Source of the DNA: Gammaproteobacteria bacterium
GTDB taxonomy: Bacteria > Pseudomonadota > Gammaproteobacteria > UBA6429 > Thiohalophilaceae
DNA length: 52,024 nt
Direction of reading: 5' to 3'
Assembly: GCA_029881995.1 (NCBI GenBank)
Contig: JAOULO010000020.1
Location: 1 to 52,024 of the forward strand
The notes below the pieces were generated by a model. That model did not search any database. It saw only the letters and a list, made by a program, of their open reading frames with translations, and was not told the DNA's origin. Of this stretch, positions 1 through 8,953 are shown piece by piece. Numbering within the stretch: position 1 is the stretch's first letter; the number at the start of each line of letters is the position of its first letter. The translations under genes were made by a program, and so were the position numbers.

Positions 1-172
1 GAAGGTATTGAACATTTCGATCTTACATCATTGGGTGAATGATAACTACGGGCTACATGATGACCATCGATAAATAATTAGTTGATTACATATTTGTATT
101 TATTAATAAATTACAAAACACGAAGGTAGCGCTATTACTCCTTGCCTTTTCACGATGTTAGAGCTTACGTTC
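1..172. other. Left-edge region, possible 3' end of a truncated gene
   Basis: A plus-strand frame is open from base 1 to a TGA at 40-42 and could be the last 13 codons of a gene cut by the window edge (EGIEHFDLTSLGE). So short an open frame is expected by chance, so this is only a possibility. The remainder is AT-rich and holds no recognisable gene or clear hairpin terminator. Confidence 0.2.
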
Positions 173-892
173 TTAACACCTCTTTTGTGTTAATAAAAGT
201 CCAAATCCTCCTAGCAACATTAAAGCTAAAGTTGATGGCTCTGGAACTGAAACAGAAACAAGATTGACATTGTCTACCAGCAGACCAGAAGCACCACTGC
301 CGTCTATTGTATCAAACACACCAAAAGCTATGGTATGACTACCTGATTCTGCAATGTCAAATGAAAATGTATTATATCCTGTCTCTTCCAGAAAAAAACC
401 TGATGCCGATGAAAGCAAACTTGTTGATGCATCAGCCAAAGTGGTAAAAATACCGTCAACAATCACAAATGCTGTATCACCTGAATTACCGCCATCATCG
501 GTAAGGAAATTCCAGTCAAAACTGAGAATCTCTCCCGCACTGGCCGTAAAGGTCTGCATTATCGCTGAACCTTCATAAGCATCATAACTACCCAAAGTAC
601 CTACAGAGAGACCGAGAAAGCTCTCCATGCTTGCAGTATCTACTGCATCATTGAATGACAGTCCAGGTGTGAAATCACCCCAGTCACTCATGGTTGTCAG
701 TATGGCCTGTGAGCTTCCTTCGGTAGGACCACTGCCGCTGTAAAAGCCATCTTCTGTCATCACATCACCAGTAGAGGACCATGATGACAAACTTGTTTCA
801 AATCCACCATTGACAACAACGGCACTGGCATTAAAAGGTGACAGCGCCATCGACAAACAAAGATTAAAACCAATTAGTTTTATGACATTCAT
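173..892 (-). CDS. PEP-CTERM sorting-signal exported protein
   Basis: A 239-residue exported protein of unknown function. It starts with a signal peptide (basic MNVIK, hydrophobic stretch, Ala-rich cleavage region near residue 24). The mature part begins VVNGGFETSLSSW, a form common in secreted proteins with a galactose-binding-like or DUF642-type fold. The C-terminus is a PEP-CTERM signal: VPEPSTLAL, a hydrophobic span of about 13 residues, then a short basic tail (QKRC). In this family the tail is processed by an exosortase, which is not in this window. The start at 892 is chosen over an upstream in-frame ATG because AGAGGTG lies 6-7 bases before it. It lies 25 bases downstream of the beta-propeller gene and is probably cotranscribed. 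The ligand is unknown. Confidence 0.8.
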   Translation of the reverse strand: MNVIKLIGFNLCLSMALSPFNASAVVVNGGFETSLSSWSSTGDVMTEDGFYSGSGPTEGSSQAILTTMSDWGDFTPGLSFNDAVDTASMESFLGLSVGTLGSYDAYEGSAIMQTFTASAGEILSFDWNFLTDDGGNSGDTAFVIVDGIFTTLADASTSLLSSASGFFLEETGYNTFSFDIAESGSHTIAFGVFDTIDGSGASGLLVDNVNLVSVSVPEPSTLALMLLGGFGLLLTQKRC

Positions 893-917
893 ATACACAC
901 CTCTTACTGATATCAAT

Positions 918-2231
918 TTAGTTGGCCGTACCTTTTAACAGAATATCAATGCTTTCTCCCGGTAAAATTAGTAGACCAGCGTTCTCGCAATCGAATGAAT
1001 AAGTCGGCCCATAGATAATTACGCTCTGACGAGTAGTCAGATTCCTACAGATAATTCTATCCAACACCACTCTATCAACGCGCCCTTCAGAAGTATGTGC
1101 TTGTCTAGGAGCAACGAATCTCCCGATAGTGTATGAAACATCAAGACTTAAACTATTTTCTATCATATGCGTACTAGTATTGAATGTGAATACACGTTCA
1201 TTTCCGGGTGCTAAAATCAAAAGCTTACCGCCATCACTAGTTAGACCTAAGGAAGTATTGCCCATCGAAGGGACAGAAAAAGCAAGCGAAGTATCGATAT
1301 CAATTGCGTGGCTGGCCGTAACAACGCCATTTTCGATGTCTATGATCTCTAATATCCCTCCTACCCCATCAGTTGAGGCTCGCCTAATAATATATAGCGT
1401 ACTACCGTCAGGACTCATTGCTATATTGCTAGCAGGTGCAAGTGCTACCGGAAGAGAAGTTTGTACAGAGAGATTAGCCGCATCTCTAGTGATGATGAAA
1501 CTGTTACCATTGTTATGCCACAACTCATACACTTTCTCTCCACCTGGGCTGACTACGAGATCTTTAGTCGCCCCAGGAGTATCGTAATTGACTGTATCAA
1601 GAATTGGTGTGAGATCATCAGTCTGTAATGCTCTTGTGTACTCGGCTTGAGAACTGCTACAGGCACCAAAAAAGTTACAAGAATGTACATAAGTAAAAAA
1701 CCTCCGATGGTAAATAATACTGCCATCTGGAGACAAGGCCATTGCACCACTCAATCCACCATGTGTAAATGCAACTATCTCGCCCGTTGATGTGTTAATT
1801 TTTACAAGCTGATTTGTAAAGATACTATTACAGAGGTATTTTACTGTTGCATACAGTGCTTCCCCATCTGGAGAAACAAGCAAGCTACGGACAAGACCGC
1901 CAGTGCAACTCGTCGTAGGAAGTGTATCGATAGTGATTTCTCCCGCCACCTCGCCGCTGACAGCATCTATACGTCCTATGTTACCCCCTGACATATTAGC
2001 TTGATAGATTGTAGTGCCATCTGCCGTAATCGTCATCGTAGTACTTGAAGTGTTAATCACACTTGAGGGAACTTTTTTGATTATCGTATCGATCGATGTA
2101 TCTACATAAGTGAGTGCAGTTTTTCCGGAAGGGATATACGCCGTATCGGCGGCTAACACTGGAAATATGGGTCCAGAAACTAATAAAGCGCAAAAATAAA
2201 AAGAACGATATTTATTGATATGATAGTGCAT
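918..2231 (-). CDS. Exported YVTN-type beta-propeller protein
   Basis: A 437-residue secreted protein with an N-terminal signal peptide (MHYHINKYRSF, hydrophobic core, cleavage after FPVLAA). The mature region repeats blades of about 40-50 residues of the form 'SPDGSTLYI...I' (LLVSPDGEALYATV, ALSPDGSIIYH, AMSPDGSTLYIIR, LTSDGGKLLIL), typical of YVTN/lactonase-like seven-bladed propellers. The last ~60 residues (CRNLTTRQSVIIYG...SFDCENAGLLILPGESI) form a separate tail with two Cys, seen in some cell-surface proteins. The start at 2231 is preferred over a longer frame because AAGGAGGGG precedes it directly. It is followed by the PEP-CTERM gene, and both products are exported. Enzyme activity cannot be read from the sequence. 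Confidence 0.75.
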   Translation of the reverse strand: MHYHINKYRSFYFCALLVSGPIFPVLAADTAYIPSGKTALTYVDTSIDTIIKKVPSSVINTSSTTMTITADGTTIYQANMSGGNIGRIDAVSGEVAGEITIDTLPTTSCTGGLVRSLLVSPDGEALYATVKYLCNSIFTNQLVKINTSTGEIVAFTHGGLSGAMALSPDGSIIYHRRFFTYVHSCNFFGACSSSQAEYTRALQTDDLTPILDTVNYDTPGATKDLVVSPGGEKVYELWHNNGNSFIITRDAANLSVQTSLPVALAPASNIAMSPDGSTLYIIRRASTDGVGGILEIIDIENGVVTASHAIDIDTSLAFSVPSMGNTSLGLTSDGGKLLILAPGNERVFTFNTSTHMIENSLSLDVSYTIGRFVAPRQAHTSEGRVDRVVLDRIICRNLTTRQSVIIYGPTYSFDCENAGLLILPGESIDILLKGTAN

Positions 2232-2931
2232 ATGCCCCTCCTTAGTTATGCCCAACACAATAGTGCACAAAAATATGCTTTTTTGGATTGAATGAACAAT
2301 AAAGCCAACTCCCGTATGCAATCGATAAAATAATCGGAGCATAAAGATGGCAGTATGTAACACAACAACTCCAAGCCTTCCCAAACGCCAGAAGCTACTT
2401 GCTATTTATTACTATACATTGACATTGATACTGTCTATTTTGTAGATTTAGTATTCAAATACTACTACTTTACGAGACTTAACCTACCACTTTTAACATG
2501 ATTTTACAATAATCTGCTCCCGCTAGATACACCTTACTTAGTAGGGCTATGATGATGGTTTGATTCAACTACATTTGATTCAGTGCGTGTAACGACTAAA
2601 GCCCAACAGAAATATTCTTAACCTAAGACTCACAACAACCATATATTATTTTTATTTCATATCTTTGATTTTTATAGACAGCATCGAAGTTACTTCACTA
2701 ACAACTTAGAAAACTACTTCAGAATAAGTCATTTCTGTAAACCCCAGGTTTATAGAAAGAGAACAGTATAAGGGATGCGATATCTCATCCTTCACTTTTC
2801 CAAGGACAGCAAACGCTGCTAAACGGTAATACAAGAATCGAACAAGAATGTCAGCTTTGGAGTTGTAAGCTATAACCTTGAAATGTATGACCCTAAGCCT
2901 GAATTGAGCTATAGTTGTTTGCTAATATTTT
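2232..2931. other. 700-bp intergenic region
   Basis: AT-rich, without a convincing coding frame. It lies between the start of the beta-propeller gene and the end of the bat operon, so it should carry the promoter of the former and the terminator of the latter, but neither is clear by eye. A 9-nt direct repeat TTTGATTCA occurs at 2559-2567 and 2574-2582 (15 bases start to start). Confidence 0.4.
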
Positions 2932-4662
2932 CTAAGGATACATCGGAGCAAGTTCAGGTTTATTTTTCCCCAGTTTGTTTTTAGATTGTTGATTAGCTTG
3001 TTGCCATGCCTGCCATAATTCCCCACCTTGCCAGTTAATCTCATTTTGACTGTAGAGTGTCTGACTCAGCTTTGAGATGGCGATATCCAGTTCACTACCA
3101 AAGTAGCTACCTATGTCTGAAAGGGCATTGAGTTGTTGTTCTGGATGTATGACTCGCGCCCAATCTAGTAAGGCAGCCTTACAGGCTTGGGCATCATTTT
3201 TATCACAGGCCTGTTTGATCTGTTTTTCAAGTTGTTTAAGTGATGCCTGTTGCTGGTTTTGTTTTTCATTTTGCTGTTGCATGCCGGTTGTTTTTAGTCT
3301 GTTGAGTTTGCGCCACATGATGAACATGCTGCTTAACCAGGCGATGACAAGCCCTAAACTAACCCATGACCAGAAGTTGGATTGGGTATTTGGTATCACC
3401 ACGGCTTCTGGTTTTGCGTGTATGGTGTTTTCTGAAGGTGCCATATCAGGGATTACAGGTTCTGCTTTTGTAACAGGTCTTGAAACATTATCGGCAGCAG
3501 CGACCATAATCGTTCTTGCGGGTAAACTAACAACTTCGGCTTTATTGGTTTTAGTATTCCACCAGTTAATACTGATGGCGGGCAGGGTGAGCTTACCGGG
3601 TTTATTGGCGATCATGGCAATTTTTTCTGTGCGTTGGCCGGTGATGCCTTTGTTGTGTTTTAGATCTTCCAGTTGTGGCTGGTCGGGATAGGTTTTAAAA
3701 CCATCAGGGGTTGCTTTGCTGATCTCGGGAAGCTGTGCAGCGGTTAATCCATCGGCCTTGAGTGTTAATGTACGCGTAACGGCTTCACCTACCTTGAATA
3801 CTGGTGGGTCACTTGGCCAATGTTCACTTAATTCGATACGACTGGTGGGTAGCCATGTTGTACCCTGTTGCGATTTAGGGGCGGGTTTAACGTCAATCTC
3901 AATGGCCTTTGACTGCATGCGCCGGGTTTTACCCGTGAACTGATTAAAGGGGTTCATAAAGTTTGAAGCACCGCGAACGATCTGACCGGAAAACACAACA
4001 GGGTTAATGCGAAGCTTGCCGCTTTGTTGCGGAAAAATCGCATAACTGCGTTCAATCACCTGGTAGTGTCGCCCCAGATGTGTGGTCTGAAAACGTTTAT
4101 CTTCACCCAGGCGTTCAATCACGGCATCGGCAACACTGAGTTCCGGTTCGGACAGACTGGCGTTGTTGAGTCGAACGGCGACATAGATACGAATGGTGTA
4201 AAGGATCTGGGATTGAATATAGGCCTGATTGGGATCCACCGAAACCTGAAGAAACATATCTTCGGCCGTTTTACCTGCACTGGATGTTTTTTCCTTGCGG
4301 ACCTGTATCATGAGGTCGTTACTTTTGTCCTTGCCAAAATAAATGGGTGGGATACGTAATTGGCCCATCCGCTTTGGCATCAGGGTCAATATCCATTGTA
4401 CCTTGCTACTCATCTTGCCATTGATGAACTGCATGCTGCTACTTTTATTGCGTCCCAGGATATCAAAATCTTTTTCAATAGCAGTGAAGTCAGGTCGACC
4501 ATCGGCACTACCATGCACATCATAGGTGAGCGTGATGGATTCCCCTTCATAAACCGATGTGCGATCGGTATGGGCAATAATGTTGGCAGCATACGCCTTG
4601 CTGACAAGACCGATTAACAGTATCCATGATATTGACAGTAAGATGGACTTGATATTTACCAT
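2932..4662 (-). CDS. batD: BatD/BAM-repeat membrane protein of the aerotolerance operon
   Basis: A 576-residue protein of the BatD family: signal peptide (residues ~1-25), a long periplasmic beta-rich part starting ANIIAHTDRTSVYEGESITLTY (the standard BatD opening), a transmembrane helix at about 430-450 (FWSWVSLGLVIAWLSSMFIM), and a cytoplasmic C-terminal tail rich in Q/K. Bat proteins are membrane partners of MoxR AAA ATPases and are linked to envelope stress or oxygen tolerance in Bacteroides and Leptospira; the biochemical role is not established. The ATG overlaps the end of the preceding VWA-TPR gene by 7 bases, so it is translationally coupled. It is the last gene of the operon. Confidence 0.88.
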   Translation of the reverse strand: MVNIKSILLSISWILLIGLVSKAYAANIIAHTDRTSVYEGESITLTYDVHGSADGRPDFTAIEKDFDILGRNKSSSMQFINGKMSSKVQWILTLMPKRMGQLRIPPIYFGKDKSNDLMIQVRKEKTSSAGKTAEDMFLQVSVDPNQAYIQSQILYTIRIYVAVRLNNASLSEPELSVADAVIERLGEDKRFQTTHLGRHYQVIERSYAIFPQQSGKLRINPVVFSGQIVRGASNFMNPFNQFTGKTRRMQSKAIEIDVKPAPKSQQGTTWLPTSRIELSEHWPSDPPVFKVGEAVTRTLTLKADGLTAAQLPEISKATPDGFKTYPDQPQLEDLKHNKGITGQRTEKIAMIANKPGKLTLPAISINWWNTKTNKAEVVSLPARTIMVAAADNVSRPVTKAEPVIPDMAPSENTIHAKPEAVVIPNTQSNFWSWVSLGLVIAWLSSMFIMWRKLNRLKTTGMQQQNEKQNQQQASLKQLEKQIKQACDKNDAQACKAALLDWARVIHPEQQLNALSDIGSYFGSELDIAISKLSQTLYSQNEINWQGGELWQAWQQANQQSKNKLGKNKPELAPMYP

Positions 4663-6464
4663 GCGGGTTGTCCCTTGTTATTTTGCTCAACAGACCCTTC
4701 GGCCTGTTTGCGATGATGTTCATACTGGAACTTGCGTCTTAACAGACCTCCAGGGTCATCGGGAATTCGACGCAGCCATTGTTCCATAGCCTGTTGCTTT
4801 TCGTTTTGTTCACGTTGTTCGGCAGGGGAGAGCTGTTGTTGCTCTTTATCTTGTTCTTTGTCTTCTGATGGTTCCTGCTCGGCCTGTTGCGCCTCAGACT
4901 CTTCCTGCTCTTTATCCTGCTGCTGGTTTTGTTCTGCCTGTTGTTGTTCGGCGTCATCTTTGTTTTGTTGATCGTCTTGTGACTGTTGCTGATCTGATTG
5001 TTGTTGTTTACCTTGATCAGATTGTTGCTTGTCCTGGTTTTTATCAGAAGACTGTTGTTGATCATCACTCTGTTGATTTTGATCCGATTGCTGCTGCTGT
5101 AATAATTTTTCTACCTGTTCTTTATTGTATTTGGCATCTTCATGTTCGGCCTGTTTCTTTAAGGCAGCATCATAGGCCTGAATGGCTTCAGGATAACGAC
5201 CCAGTTTGGCCAGGGCATTACCTTTGTTATACAGGGCCTCGGCATTGTCGATTCCATTTAAACTCTCAACGGCCTGTTGATACTGGCCATGTCTATAATG
5301 AGCTGCGGCCTGCCATTCGGGATCGTTGAACACTTCAGCGGAGGGTGGTTTATCTGATTCGGGATTTTGTTGCAGTTGTTTTGCGGCTTGTTGATCTTTG
5401 CGTTGCCATAAGTCCGACCATTCAAAGGCCTCGGCAGTTTGTTCCATGCCTGGCAGGCTGATGAATAAAAAGATCAGTAAATATCCTTTGCGAAAGACCA
5501 GGGCAGCCAGTGGAAGCACGAGCAATAACAGCCATGGACCTTCTTCTCGCCAGCGGTCTGCTACCAGGGTGGTTTCCTCACGGTTCGCCTCCAGCTGGTT
5601 GGGCTCGAATGTAGACATGAGATTATTCAGATCCTGGTCATCATGACCTAGGGTCTGGTATCGGCCTCCAGCGGCGCTGGCGAGCTTATTGAGGGCATGG
5701 CTGTCCAGTTTTGGAATTACGATCGTTCCTGACGAATCCTTCAAAAAGCCACCATTTTCGACGCTGATCGGCGCACCTTCTGCCGTTCCTACCCCAAGTA
5801 CCGAGAGCTGGTGAGCGGCCTTGTTAACAAGTGAGGCAAGCGCATCGGCCTGATTTTCTGTTACCCCGTCGGTAATCAACAGGATGTGGCCATGGCGGAC
5901 GCCGGCCTGTTTCAATAATTCAATGGCACGATGGATAGCGTGTTGTGGTTGGCTACCCTGTACCGGCATAAGTCTGGTTGAGAGAGTTTTCACCATGGCC
6001 ACCATGGTATGGCTATCGTCGGTCAGGGGACTGACCACATAGGCATCGGCCGCATAGACGATAAGGGCTGTCTGGCCTTCCTTGCGTCGCTTTAACAGAT
6101 CGATTAGTTTTAAACGGGCCCGAGTTAGACGAGAAGGTTTACTGTCCGTCGCATCCATGGAACGGGACAGATCAAACACCACCACCAGGGCAGACTGTTC
6201 TTTAAAAACCGGTTGGTCGAGTTTTTTCCAGCTTGGGCCAGCCAGTGCGATGATAGATAAAGTCGTAACAAGACCCATTAAAAAAATTGGCCAACGTCGT
6301 TGTGCTGTCTGTGTGCCGACAAGTAAATGAGGTAATAGACGAGGGTCGCACACACCACGCCAGCTGCGACTTTGAGTATGACGATGCCAGAACATCCACA
6401 ACAGGACCAGCATGGGTAACAAGGCAATAAACCAGTAAGGGCGAAGGAAATGAAACTCAGCCAT
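4656..6464 (-). CDS. VWA-TPR protein, BatB/BatC fusion
   Basis: A 602-residue protein joining two usual Bat components. Two transmembrane helices (about 10-27 and 58-76) precede a von Willebrand A domain with a complete MIDAS start (DLSRS at 98-102). A third helix follows near 310. After ~375 come TPR units (…YRHGQYQQAVESL, ALYNKGNALAKLGRYPEAI), then a ~100-residue low-complexity tract of Q, D, K, S and E, and a basic end. In Bacteroides BatB (VWA) and BatC (TPR) are separate; fusion is common in proteobacteria. It overlaps batA by 8 bases with AGGAG before its ATG. Its MIDAS probably binds a partner via Mg2+ in the periplasm. Confidence 0.87.
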   Translation of the reverse strand: MAEFHFLRPYWFIALLPMLVLLWMFWHRHTQSRSWRGVCDPRLLPHLLVGTQTAQRRWPIFLMGLVTTLSIIALAGPSWKKLDQPVFKEQSALVVVFDLSRSMDATDSKPSRLTRARLKLIDLLKRRKEGQTALIVYAADAYVVSPLTDDSHTMVAMVKTLSTRLMPVQGSQPQHAIHRAIELLKQAGVRHGHILLITDGVTENQADALASLVNKAAHQLSVLGVGTAEGAPISVENGGFLKDSSGTIVIPKLDSHALNKLASAAGGRYQTLGHDDQDLNNLMSTFEPNQLEANREETTLVADRWREEGPWLLLLVLPLAALVFRKGYLLIFLFISLPGMEQTAEAFEWSDLWQRKDQQAAKQLQQNPESDKPPSAEVFNDPEWQAAAHYRHGQYQQAVESLNGIDNAEALYNKGNALAKLGRYPEAIQAYDAALKKQAEHEDAKYNKEQVEKLLQQQQSDQNQQSDDQQQSSDKNQDKQQSDQGKQQQSDQQQSQDDQQNKDDAEQQQAEQNQQQDKEQEESEAQQAEQEPSEDKEQDKEQQQLSPAEQREQNEKQQAMEQWLRRIPDDPGGLLRRKFQYEHHRKQAEGSVEQNNKGQPAW

Positions 6465-7470
6465 GGCTCACTCCTTCTGACTGCATGGTATGACCATTCA
6501 ATCTTGCCAGACTAAGCAGACCTGTCAGGCACAAGGCAATGGCCAGTGGCCAGAAGAACAGGGCGGTCGTGGGACGAAAAGTTTGTGCTTCTTTTTCCAG
6601 TGGTTCAAGTTTATCCAGTAGATGGTATATCTTGTTAAGCTCTTCTGTATCGCGAGCACGAAAATAACGACCACCGGTTTTTTCGGCAATGGCCTTCAGG
6701 GTTGTTTCATCAAGATCTGCTGAGGGATTGACCCGTTGACGACCAAAAAAAGATTGCACGATCATTTCATCGGCCCCGATGCCAATGGTATAGATCTTCA
6801 GCTTCTGTTGCGCGGCGAGTTCTGCGGCTTTAACTGGGTCCACTTCACCGGCCGTGTTGGCCCCATCGGTCAATAAGATTAATACGCGACTGCTGACATC
6901 TTTGTCTTTAAGTCGTTTGACGGCAAGACCAATGGCATCACCAATGGCAGTCTCCTTACCAGCCAGACCAATGACGGCTTCATGTAACAAAGTCTTTACC
7001 GTTTCACGATCAAAGGTCAGGGGCGTTTGCAGGTAGGCCTGTCGACCAAACAGGATAAGGCCGATACGATCCCCAACACGTCGTTGGATAAACTGTCCTG
7101 CTACCCATTTGGTGGCAACCAGGCGGTTCACGGTACGACCACGAACCTTAAAATCTTCCGCTTCCATACTGCCAGAGAGGTCCACCGCCAGCATCAGGTC
7201 ACGGCCGCTAACGGGCAACTCAATAGCTTCCCCCAGCCATTGTGGGCGGGCAGCGGCAGTAACAAGACAAAGCCAGGCTAATACGCCCAACCAGAAAGGC
7301 CATTGCTTAAAGCCACTCCTTTTCATATCTGCCGAATGGCCTGCAAGCTGATCGTAAAAGGGGACTCGTAACGCAGCTTCCGGTTGATCATTTCTGGAGG
7401 GTAATAACCACCTCACCAGGAAGGGTAATGGGAAAAAGGCAAATGCCCATAGCCAGACAAACTCAATCAT
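6457..7470 (-). CDS. batA: BatA-like VWA domain membrane protein
   Basis: A 337-residue VWA protein with one helix at the N-terminus (MIEFVWLWAFAFFPLPFLV), a second at ~58-74, the VWA domain with MIDAS DLSGS at 97-101 and a threonine in LQTPLTFD, and a C-terminal helix (ALFFWPLAIALCLTGLLSL). It probably acts as a membrane-anchored metal-dependent adhesion module together with the following VWA-TPR protein and BatD, under control of the MoxR ATPase. The start at 7470 is chosen because its ATG forms an ATGA overlap with the stop of the upstream gene; a longer frame reaching 7518 would overlap more without a better ribosome site. Confidence 0.88.
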   Translation of the reverse strand: MIEFVWLWAFAFFPLPFLVRWLLPSRNDQPEAALRVPFYDQLAGHSADMKRSGFKQWPFWLGVLAWLCLVTAAARPQWLGEAIELPVSGRDLMLAVDLSGSMEAEDFKVRGRTVNRLVATKWVAGQFIQRRVGDRIGLILFGRQAYLQTPLTFDRETVKTLLHEAVIGLAGKETAIGDAIGLAVKRLKDKDVSSRVLILLTDGANTAGEVDPVKAAELAAQQKLKIYTIGIGADEMIVQSFFGRQRVNPSADLDETTLKAIAEKTGGRYFRARDTEELNKIYHLLDKLEPLEKEAQTFRPTTALFFWPLAIALCLTGLLSLARLNGHTMQSEGVSHG

Positions 7471-7970
7471 GGTTTCACAGGCCTTTGTTTGGGCAGGCAC
7501 TGGAGCCAGTGCTGACAAATATTCAACAGATTGTCAGGATCAAAGTCGACGCTAGTTTGATAAGGGCCATGAATTAACTGAGTACCAGCCCCCTGGCTAA
7601 AACGCTCAGTTTGTTTTTTATCAATAAAACACTTATCGAGAAGTTCCAGCCACTGCTTACCAGTAAGACCGGCCACATCAGTGCGAGGATAAATGCTCAG
7701 ACAGACACGACGCAGCCAGATAGATAATGACCGGATGAGTACTTGCGGATCTGAATCCTGCTCATAAGCATGTTTGATTTTCTCCAGTTCCTGCCGGGCT
7801 GCCTTGTGCAGCTTTCGGGTTTGTCGATAACGATGAAAAAATATGCCAAGTCCGATAGTGATGATCAAAAGCAAAAGAACCAACCACCAGCCAGGTGCCG
7901 GTGGCCACCAACTGATGCCATCGGGCAGATGGATGTCACGCAGTTGTAATGCTTCACTGGCAGGATTCAT
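7467..7970 (-). CDS. DUF4381 single-span membrane protein
   Basis: A 167-residue protein with the DUF4381 pattern: a short N-terminal segment ending PDGISWWPPAPGWW, one transmembrane helix (LVLLLLIITIGLGIFFH, ~30-46), and a helical cytoplasmic part with SIWLRRVCLSIYPR and GLTGKQWLELLD. This family is found almost only between DUF58 and VWA genes in MoxR operons; the function is unknown. The ATG overlaps the stop of the DUF58 gene by 4 bases, and its own stop overlaps batA by 4 bases, indicating translational coupling and near-equal expression. Confidence 0.85.
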   Translation of the reverse strand: MNPASEALQLRDIHLPDGISWWPPAPGWWLVLLLLIITIGLGIFFHRYRQTRKLHKAARQELEKIKHAYEQDSDPQVLIRSLSIWLRRVCLSIYPRTDVAGLTGKQWLELLDKCFIDKKQTERFSQGAGTQLIHGPYQTSVDFDPDNLLNICQHWLQCLPKQRPVKP

Positions 7971-8953
7971 TTACGTTTGAACCCCATCTGTTTTTGCAGT
8001 GTGGCCAGCACATCATCATTGGTAACGGTGTTCAGTAAAAACATACCATGACGTCTGGATAATGATCGCAGATATTCCTGATGCTGTTGAAAACGATCTG
8101 CATGGGATTGAGCGATCTTTTTATCTGCGGTATTTAACAGGGCACGTTGTCGGCCATCACTGATGTGATAGGTGCCCTTAACCGGTAATTGACACTCCAG
8201 AGGATCATAAATGAAATTCAGAATGACATCGTTATGTCGGGCGATCTGTATGAGATGTGATTCAGCTTGCTCATCCATTCCCTGAAAGTCGCTGCACAGG
8301 ATAATCAGACTACCCGGTTTGGCCACGCGACGCAGGCGGGCCAATGGCTGAGTTAATGATTGATTGCTTTGTGGTAGTTTGTTTTGCCAGGCCGGGTGAT
8401 TGGCCAGTTTATTAATAAAGTGCAGGACGGCCTTGTCTCCCCGTTGGGGGCGAATCTCATCATGTTCATGCTCAGAAAAGATCAGGCCACCCAGACGATC
8501 CCCATGTTGAATGGCACTCCATGACAACAGCGAAGCGGATTGGGCTGCAATAACAGACTTAAATGCCCCTTGTGTGGCAAAAAACATGGGACGACGATAA
8601 TCTACCCAGAGAAACACGGCCCGTTCTCGTTCTTCGCGAAATACCTTGGTGTGGGCGGTACCGGTACGAGCTGTGACACGCCAGTCCATGTTACGAATGT
8701 CATCACCGGGTTGGTAGGTACGCGCCTCTTCAAACTCCATACCCCGTCCTTTAAAGGGTGAGAGGTAACTACCGGTCTGGTTAGAGAGAATCTTGTGAAC
8801 ATTAAGGGGCAGGGTCTCGGCCCGTTTGCGCAGGGCAATCAGGCTTTTACTACTGACACGCACCAGGCCATCGGCCGACTCATCGTTTAGGCGTTTATCC
8901 GATGAAGTGTTTTGCTCAGTGTGTCGATTGAATTGAAATAACTTCGCTATCAT
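7967..8953 (-). CDS. DUF58 domain protein
   Basis: A 328-residue cytoplasmic protein with the DUF58 hallmark at about residues 69-91 (GRGMEFEEARTYQPGDDIR followed by NMDW) and a VWA-like C-terminal half (SLIILCSDFQGMD). DUF58 proteins are constant partners of MoxR ATPases and may act as substrates or adaptors. No transmembrane helix is seen, unlike some longer members. Its ATG overlaps the moxR stop by 4 bases. Confidence 0.88.
   Translation of the reverse strand: MIAKLFQFNRHTEQNTSSDKRLNDESADGLVRVSSKSLIALRKRAETLPLNVHKILSNQTGSYLSPFKGRGMEFEEARTYQPGDDIRNMDWRVTARTGTAHTKVFREERERAVFLWVDYRRPMFFATQGAFKSVIAAQSASLLSWSAIQHGDRLGGLIFSEHEHDEIRPQRGDKAVLHFINKLANHPAWQNKLPQSNQSLTQPLARLRRVAKPGSLIILCSDFQGMDEQAESHLIQIARHNDVILNFIYDPLECQLPVKGTYHISDGRQRALLNTADKKIAQSHADRFQQHQEYLRSLSRRHGMFLLNTVTNDDVLATLQKQMGFKRK

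Noticed and set aside
2232-2384. Longer start for the beta-propeller gene (ATG 2384)
   Set aside because: The ATG at 2231 has AAGGAGGGG directly before it and gives a proper signal peptide.
4739-5068. Frames rich in N or S/C antisense or out of frame to the Q-rich tract of the VWA-TPR gene
   Set aside because: Low-complexity CAG/GAT repeats open several frames; only the VWA-TPR frame has domains and coupling.
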